Shown here: positions 58,822 through 64,000 of the stretch, piece after piece
How positions within the stretch are numbered: position 1 is the stretch's first letter
Layout: each line of letters begins with the position of its first letter
NCBI GenBank assembly: GCA_934339365.1
Contig: CAKRHW010000003.1
Location: forward strand, 62,001-126,000
DNA length: 64,000 bases
Direction: 5' to 3'
From: an uncultured Lachnospiraceae bacterium
GTDB lineage: Bacteria; Bacillota; Clostridia; Lachnospirales; Lachnospiraceae
Notes under the pieces: generated by a model
Told to the model about the DNA's origin: nothing
Databases searched by the model: none
What the model saw: only the letters and a program-made list of their open reading frames with translations
Position numbers and translations under genes: made by a program

Positions 58822-59214
58822 ATGGCTAAGGTTACAAAGAAAGTGACAAAGAAACGTGTCAAGAAAAACGTTGAACATGGACAAGCACATATTCAATCAT
58901 CTTTTAATAATACAATCGTTACGTTAACAGATGCTCAGGGAAATGCATTATCTTGGGCAAGTGCTGGTGGTCTTGGATTTAGAGGTTCAAAGAAATCTAC
59001 TCCTTATGCAGCTCAGATGGCAGCTGAAACTGCTACAAAGGCAGCTTTAGTTCATGGATTAAAATCAGTTGACGTTATGGTAAAGGGACCAGGTTCAGGA
59101 AGAGAAGCAGCGATTCGTGCATTATCAGCTTGCGGACTTCAGGTTACAAGTATCAAGGATGTTACTCCAGTACCACATAACGGATGTCGTCCACCAAAAC
59201 GTAGAAGAGTGTAA
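58822..59214 (+). CDS. rpsK: 30S ribosomal protein S11
   Basis: A 130-aa platform protein. The N-terminus is extended and Lys-rich (MAKVTKKVTKKRVKKNVEHG); core IQSSFNNTIVTLTDAQGN; end VTPVPHNGCRPPKRRRV. Confidence 0.98.
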   Translation: MAKVTKKVTKKRVKKNVEHGQAHIQSSFNNTIVTLTDAQGNALSWASAGGLGFRGSKKSTPYAAQMAAETATKAALVHGLKSVDVMVKGPGSGREAAIRALSACGLQVTSIKDVTPVPHNGCRPPKRRRV

Positions 59215-59233
59215 TTAGGAGGTATAAATTCAC

Positions 59234-59827
59234 ATGGCAGTTAATAGAATTCCTGTTCTTAAAAGATGTAGATCACTTGGTTTGGATCCAATTTATTTAG
59301 GAATAGATAAGAAATCGAATAGACAATTGAAGAGAGCTAATAAGAAAGTTAGTGAATATGGTCTTCAGTTAAGAGAAAAGCAGAAAGCAAAATTTATTTA
59401 TGGTGTATTAGAAAAACCATTTAGAAACTACTTTGCTAAGGCTGATAGAATGAACGGTATGACAGGTGATAATCTTATGACTTTATTAGAGTCTAGATTA
59501 GACAATGTTATGTTCCGTATGGGATTAGCTAGAACAAGAAGAGAAGCAAGACAGATTGTTGATCACAAGCATGTTTTAGTTAATGGTAAGCAGGTTAATA
59601 TCCCTTCATACTTAGTTAAGGCTGGGGATGTTATTGAAATCAAGGAAAAATGTAAAGCATCACAGAGATATAAAGATATTATTGCCGTTACAGGTGGTAG
59701 ATTAGTACCAGAATGGATTGACTGTGATCAGGAAAACCTTAAGGCAACAATTAAGGAATTACCTACAAGAGAGCAGATTGATGTACCTGTTAATGAGATG
59801 CTTATTGTCGAATTATATTCTAAGTAA
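59234..59827 (+). CDS. rpsD: 30S ribosomal protein S4
   Basis: A 197-aa primary 16S binder with an S4 RNA-binding domain (ESRLDNVMFRMGLARTRREA). The N-terminus MAVNRIPVLKRCRSLGLDP lacks the zinc cysteines of some S4 proteins. S4 is the classical regulator of this operon in E. coli. Confidence 0.97.
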   Translation: MAVNRIPVLKRCRSLGLDPIYLGIDKKSNRQLKRANKKVSEYGLQLREKQKAKFIYGVLEKPFRNYFAKADRMNGMTGDNLMTLLESRLDNVMFRMGLARTRREARQIVDHKHVLVNGKQVNIPSYLVKAGDVIEIKEKCKASQRYKDIIAVTGGRLVPEWIDCDQENLKATIKELPTREQIDVPVNEMLIVELYSK

Positions 59828-59859
59828 GATGAAGCAATTCCCAAAGAAGGAGGGGCTAT

Positions 59860-60819
59860 ATGTTCGATTTCGAAAAACCTAATATTGAGATAGCAGAGAT
59901 CTCAGAAGATAAAAGATATGGTAGATTTGTAGTAGAACCTCTAGAAAGAGGCTATGGTACGACTCTTGGTAATTCACTTAGAAGAATCATGCTTTCTACG
60001 TTGCCAGGAGCAGCGGTCAGCCAGGTTAAGATTGAAGGAGTACAACACGAATTCAGTTCAATCGAGGGTGTAAAGGAAGATGTTACAGAAATCATCATGA
60101 ACATCAAGAATTTAGCAATAAAGAACAACAGTGATACTAATGGACCAAAGATTGCTTATATTGAAGCAAGTGGAGACAAGGTTGTAACTGCTGCAGATAT
60201 TAGTGCTGATCCTGACATTGAAATCCTTAACCCAGATTTGGTGATTGCAACGCTTAATGGAGGTGCCGACAGCAAATTATATATGGAGTTAACAATTACA
60301 AAGGGAAGAGGTTATGTCAGCTCAGATAAGAATAAAAGAGATGACTTACCAATCGGTGTAATTGCAGTTGATTCTATTTACACTCCGGTAGAGAGAGTAA
60401 ATATGAATGTAGAGAATACTCGTGTCGGCCAGATTACTGATTATGACAAACTTACTTTAGATGTATATACAAACGGTACATTAGAGCCAGATGAAGCTGT
60501 CAGTCTGGCAGCAAAGGTATTAAGCGAACATTTAAAATTATTCATCGATTTATCAGAAAATGCTGTGAATGCAGAAGTTATGGTAGAAAAAGAAGATAAT
60601 GAGAAAGAAAAAGTTCTTGTTATGAACATAGATGAATTAGAGTTATCTGTTCGTTCATATAATTGTTTGAAGCGTGCTGGTATTAATACCGTAGAAGAGT
60701 TAATAAACAGAACTCCAGAAGATATGATGAAGGTTAGAAATTTAGGACGTAAGTCATTAGATGAAGTTCTTGCGAAGTTAAAAGAACTTGGTTTAGAATT
60801 ACGTGATGATAATGAATAA
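59860..60819 (+). CDS. rpoA: RNA polymerase alpha subunit
   Basis: 319 aa. The N-terminal dimerisation domain has GYGTTLGNSLRRIMLSTLPG; after an acidic linker (VEKEDNEKEK) comes the C-terminal UP-element/activator-binding domain with LSVRSYNCLKRAGINTVEEL and VRNLGRKSLDEVLAKL. GGAGG precedes the ATG. Confidence 0.98.
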   Translation: MFDFEKPNIEIAEISEDKRYGRFVVEPLERGYGTTLGNSLRRIMLSTLPGAAVSQVKIEGVQHEFSSIEGVKEDVTEIIMNIKNLAIKNNSDTNGPKIAYIEASGDKVVTAADISADPDIEILNPDLVIATLNGGADSKLYMELTITKGRGYVSSDKNKRDDLPIGVIAVDSIYTPVERVNMNVENTRVGQITDYDKLTLDVYTNGTLEPDEAVSLAAKVLSEHLKLFIDLSENAVNAEVMVEKEDNEKEKVLVMNIDELELSVRSYNCLKRAGINTVEELINRTPEDMMKVRNLGRKSLDEVLAKLKELGLELRDDNE

Positions 60820-60913
60820 ATTTTAATCTGATTGATATTGAGCGGAGGCGCGAATAGAAAAGATATAAAAGCTGGTTTATAATAATAGATCAGTAGAAAG
60901 GATAGCTGTAAAG

Positions 60914-61450
60914 ATGGCAGGTTATAGAAAACTTGGAAGAACTTCAAGCCAGAGAAAGGCTTTAATTAGAGGTCAGGTAACAAGCTTATTAAATAACGGT
61001 AAGATTGTTACAACTGAAGCAAGAGCTAAGGAAATCCGCAGAGTAGCAGAAGGTCTTATTGCTTTAGCTGTTAAAGAAAAGGATAACTTTGAAGAAGTTA
61101 CAGTAAAGGCAAAAGTTGCTCGTAAAGATGAAAATGGCAAGAGAGTAAAAGAAGTAGTAGATGGTAAAAAAGTTACAGTATTTGATGAAGTTGATAAGAC
61201 AATCAAAAAAGATCAACCATCTCGTCTTCATGCTAGAAGAAAAATGAACAAAGTCCTTTACACAGTAAAGGAAGTTCCTACAAATGCTGCAGGTAAGAAG
61301 AAAGATACAAAATCAATCGACTTAACACAGAAATTATTTGATGAGATCGCTCCTAAGTATGCTGATCGTAACGGTGGATATACAAGAATCGTTAAGATTG
61401 GACAGCGTAAGGGTGACGCAGCTATGGAAGTATTATTAGAGTTAGTTTAA
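60914..61450 (+). CDS. rplQ: 50S ribosomal protein L17 with long internal insertion
   Basis: 178 aa, against about 120 in Bacillus. The start AGYRKLGRTSSQRKALIRGQ and end NGGYTRIVKIGQRKGDAAME are standard. Between them, about 55 extra charged residues (from about 60 to 115, VARKDENGKRVKEVVDGKK and following) precede LHARRKMNKVLY. No frame break is seen. Similar long L17 forms occur, to my recollection, in Lachnospiraceae. It is followed by a strong terminator. Confidence 0.96.
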   Translation: MAGYRKLGRTSSQRKALIRGQVTSLLNNGKIVTTEARAKEIRRVAEGLIALAVKEKDNFEEVTVKAKVARKDENGKRVKEVVDGKKVTVFDEVDKTIKKDQPSRLHARRKMNKVLYTVKEVPTNAAGKKKDTKSIDLTQKLFDEIAPKYADRNGGYTRIVKIGQRKGDAAMEVLLELV

Positions 61451-61465
61451 TTCTTGAAAGAAAGA

Positions 61466-61499
61466 AACTGTTTATCAGAGAATGATAAACAGTTTTTTT
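61466..61499 (+). terminator. Terminator of the alpha operon
   Basis: AAACTGTTTATC / GATAAACAGTTT with an AGAGAAT loop and a T-run. Confidence 0.9.
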
Positions 61500-61535
61500 C
61501 AGTTAAAGGAAAATATTAGAAACAGGAAGTTTTTC

Positions 61536-61564
61536 TTGCTTTTTCTTGTGTTCTATATTAAAAT
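61536..61564 (+). promoter_or_regulatory. Promoter of the ecf genes
   Basis: TTGCTT (61536-61541), 17 bp, TAAAAT (61559-61564). Confidence 0.5.
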
Positions 61565-61607
61565 AACAACTATAGCAATTGAAAGATAACATTGGAGAGA
61601 CTTAGAT

Positions 61608-62459
61608 ATGGATTTAATAAAGGGGAAGGATTTAAAATATAGATATAAGAAATTAAACGAGCAAGGGGAGACATCCTATGTAACGGCTTTGCAGGGAATT
61701 GATATTGATATTAAGCAAGGACAAATTGTTTCGATTTTAGGCCATAATGGTTCGGGAAAATCAACGCTTGCAAAACAATTAAATGCATTGTTACTTCCTT
61801 CGGAAGGGGATTTGTTTATCGATGGGAATAATACGAAGGATCATAATTTTTTATGGAAAATTCGTGAAAAAATTGGGATGGTATTTCAGAATCCAGATAA
61901 TCAGATGATTGCAAATGTCGTAGAAGAAGATGTAGGATTTGGTCCGGAGAATTTAGGAGTTCCAACAGAAGAAATTCTAGAGAGAGTTACGAAATCTCTA
62001 CAGGCAGTTGATATGGAAAAGTATCGAATGCAATCACCAATGAAGTTGTCTGGAGGACAGAAACAGAGAGTAGCAATTGCAGGAATTCTGGCTATGAAAT
62101 CAAAGTGTATTGTATTAGATGAACCTACAGCGATGTTAGACCCAAGAGGAAGAAAAGAAGTATTAGATGCCTTAAAGCGATTAAACGAGGAAGAAGGAAT
62201 TACAATTATTTTAATTACACATCATATGGATGAAGTACTGTTATCAGATCTGGTATATGTAATGAGTCAGGGAAAGGTCGTTATGAAGGGAACTCCGAAA
62301 GAAATATTCTCTAATGTCGAAAAAATCAAGGAATATGGATTAGAACTGCCACAGGTTACTGAAGTGGCATATCGCCTGCAACAGGCAGGAATCCCGTTGC
62401 CGGATGGAATTATAACAATAGAGGAGTTAGTTCATGAACTTAAGATTAGAAGATGTTAA
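61608..62459 (+). CDS. ecfA1: ECF transporter ATPase EcfA1
   Basis: A 283-aa energising ATPase of group II energy-coupling-factor vitamin importers. Walker A GHNGSGKST, Q-loop MVFQNPDNQM, signature LSGGQKQRVAIAG, Walker B CIVLDEPTAMLDP. The C-terminal extension (IPLPDGIITIEELVHEL) interlocks with EcfA2. It overlaps ecfA2 by 26 bases. It works with several separately encoded S-components (riboflavin, folate, biotin and others), none of which lies in the window. Confidence 0.95.
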   Translation: MDLIKGKDLKYRYKKLNEQGETSYVTALQGIDIDIKQGQIVSILGHNGSGKSTLAKQLNALLLPSEGDLFIDGNNTKDHNFLWKIREKIGMVFQNPDNQMIANVVEEDVGFGPENLGVPTEEILERVTKSLQAVDMEKYRMQSPMKLSGGQKQRVAIAGILAMKSKCIVLDEPTAMLDPRGRKEVLDALKRLNEEEGITIILITHHMDEVLLSDLVYVMSQGKVVMKGTPKEIFSNVEKIKEYGLELPQVTEVAYRLQQAGIPLPDGIITIEELVHELKIRRC

Positions 62460-63315
62460 TTATACGTATGGAAAAGATACAGCTTATGAATCGAAAGCGT
62501 TGCAGTATATTCATTTAAATATAGGTGAAAATGAATGGATTGGAATTATTGGTCAGACCGGTTCAGGTAAATCAACATTGATACAACATCTCAATGGATT
62601 ACTTCGGCCGGACCAGGGAGCCATATATTATAACAATCAAAATATATATCAGGATGAATTTGATCAAAAAATGTTATGTTGTAAGGTAGGATTAGTTTTT
62701 CAATATCCGGAACATCAGCTTTTTGCTTCTGATGTATTTGAAGATGTTTGTTTTGGCCCCAAAAATCTTGGCTTATCGAAAAAAGAGATAGAAGAGAGAG
62801 CATGCAAAGCTTTAGAACAGGTTGGAATTAGCCGGGAATTATATCATAAATCCCCATTTGAATTATCCGGTGGTCAACAGAGAAGAGTGGCAATTGCCGG
62901 TGTTTTAGCAATGAATCCGGAAATCTTGATTTTAGATGAACCAACGGCAGGATTAGATCCTGCTGGCAAGAGACGCATTTTTCAATTGATTGAAAAATTG
63001 CGCAAAGAAAGGAAAATAACAGTCATCTTTGTTTCACACAGTATGGAAGATGTGGCTAAGTATGCAACAAGACTAATCGTTATGCAGGAAGGAAAAATTG
63101 TTTTTGATCAAACGCCTGAAAATGTATTTTGCCATCAGGAAGAATTACGTTCCATGGGATTAGATGTTCCAAAAATCACGCAGATTATGTCACAGTTGAA
63201 AACAGAAGGATTTGAGGTAAGAGATAACATTCTTACAGTGGAAGAAGCTGTGGAAGAAATTATAAAAGATTTGAATAAAAATAATATAAATAATATGAAG
63301 GAAATAAAGGAATGA
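62434..63315 (+). CDS. ecfA2: ECF transporter ATPase EcfA2
   Basis: 293 aa, paralogue of the preceding gene. Walker A GQTGSGKST, Q-loop LVFQYPEHQLF, signature LSGGQQRRVAIAG, Walker B ILILDEPTAGLDP. The tail is Asn/Lys-rich (NKNNINNMKEIKE) and probably floppy. GAGGAG eight bases ahead of the ATG lies within ecfA1, so translation is coupled. The stop overlaps the ecfT start (ATGA). Confidence 0.95.
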   Translation: MNLRLEDVNYTYGKDTAYESKALQYIHLNIGENEWIGIIGQTGSGKSTLIQHLNGLLRPDQGAIYYNNQNIYQDEFDQKMLCCKVGLVFQYPEHQLFASDVFEDVCFGPKNLGLSKKEIEERACKALEQVGISRELYHKSPFELSGGQQRRVAIAGVLAMNPEILILDEPTAGLDPAGKRRIFQLIEKLRKERKITVIFVSHSMEDVAKYATRLIVMQEGKIVFDQTPENVFCHQEELRSMGLDVPKITQIMSQLKTEGFEVRDNILTVEEAVEEIIKDLNKNNINNMKEIKE

Positions 63316-64000
63316 AAGATATAACATTAGGGCAGTTTTATCCTGTTGAATCTGTAATTCATAAATTAGATCCGCGTGTAAAAATTGCGGGAACATTTTT
63401 ATTTATGATTGCAATATTTCATATCCAGACATTTTATGGATTTGGAATCATGGCATTTTTATTAATGGCAATTATTTATGCAACAAAGGTTCCCCCTATT
63501 AAGCTGATGAAAGGGATAAGGGGAATATTAATTTTATTATTGATTAGTGTAAGTTTTAATATTTTCTGGACACAGGGACACGTACTTTTTCAATTAGGGA
63601 TCATTAAAATTACAGAAGAAGGATTAAGGAAAGCAGCAATATTAGGATTAAGGCTCATTTTTTTAGTTATTGGTACTTCTATTATGACATTAACTACGAC
63701 ACCGAATGATTTAGCAGATGGATTAGAAAAAGCATTTCATCCATTGAATCGCATTCATGTACCGGTGCATGAATTTTCCATGATGATTTCGATTGCACTT
63801 AGATTTATACCAATTCTGATGGAAGAGACAAATAAGATTATGAAAGCACAGAAATCAAGGGGTGCTGATTTTCAGTCAGGCGGGCTGATAAAGAGATTAA
63901 AAAGTCTGTTACCACTTTTGATTCCTTTATTTGTTTCTGCGGTACGCCGGGCTGTGGACCTTGCGGTTGCCATGGAAGCGAGATGCTATCGCGGTGGAGA
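63312..64000 (+). CDS. ecfT: ECF transporter membrane subunit EcfT, 3' truncated by the window
   Basis: The first 229 residues are present. Early MKDITLGQFYPVESVIHKLD and the following helices match EcfT; the two coupling-helix motifs SRGA (in AQKSRGADF) and ARCYRGG at the very edge bind the two ATPases. Only the last helix or so is missing. In Firmicutes truA, rplM and rpsI usually come next. Confidence 0.95.
   Translation, partial: MKDITLGQFYPVESVIHKLDPRVKIAGTFLFMIAIFHIQTFYGFGIMAFLLMAIIYATKVPPIKLMKGIRGILILLLISVSFNIFWTQGHVLFQLGIIKITEEGLRKAAILGLRLIFLVIGTSIMTLTTTPNDLADGLEKAFHPLNRIHVPVHEFSMMISIALRFIPILMEETNKIMKAQKSRGADFQSGGLIKRLKSLLPLLIPLFVSAVRRAVDLAVAMEARCYRGG

Overview
The window is AT-rich, densely coded DNA from an anaerobic spore-forming Firmicute, most like a plant-fibre-degrading gut or rumen Lachnospiraceae (Clostridia). 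Support: a spoIIID gene with a sigma-E-like promoter, zinc-type S14, the EcfA-EcfA-EcfT module straight after rplQ, an enlarged L17 (178 aa), a small KOW protein between map and infA, and two large secreted polysaccharidases (GH53 galactanase, GH9 cellulase). No species is named. I found no tRNA or rRNA gene, insertion sequence, prophage or CRISPR array.

Layout. 1-2864: a truncated LytTR-type response regulator diverging from a small GHKL sensor kinase, then deoD and a DegV (fatty-acid-binding) gene. 2937-6834 (minus strand): a second DegV gene and the trkA-trkH potassium uptake pair. 7105-16089: the GH53 enzyme, spoIIID, the GH9 enzyme and mreB/mbl; the two exported enzymes flank spoIIID and split the spoIIID-mbl pair known from Bacillus. 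16107-19076: recD2 and comF. 19244-30516: rpmG-secE-nusG-rplKA, an L10 leader with attenuator, rplJL, then rpoBC behind its own terminator and promoter. 30527-31383: a candidate preQ1-I riboswitch with terminator lies immediately behind rpoC and precedes a queuosine-precursor-type (VUT/YhhQ) transporter. 31517-36711: a NarL-type two-component system divergent from a three-gene ABC-2 exporter.

36840-41480: the str operon (rpsL, rpsG, fusA, tuf), with an extra consensus promoter in front of tuf. 41646-44724: a Nudix hydrolase, aroB, a DUF3892-like protein and an RlmI-like methyltransferase. 45162-60819: the S10, spc and alpha operons from rpsJ to rpoA, including secY, adk, map, infA and the short rpmJ, with long structured leaders before rpsJ, rplC and rpsM. 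60914-64000: rplQ, then ecfA1, ecfA2 and a partial ecfT cut by the right edge.

How it fits together: most of the window is the translation/transcription core, punctuated by promoters and RNA attenuators that set stoichiometry. The accessory parts are surface polysaccharide degradation, potassium uptake, fatty-acid handling, queuosine precursor uptake and an envelope-stress type export system. The points most worth following are the shared basic leucine-rich C-terminal domain on both secreted glycosidases, the candidate preQ1 switch coupled to the end of rpoC, and several unassigned ribosomal-protein leader RNAs.
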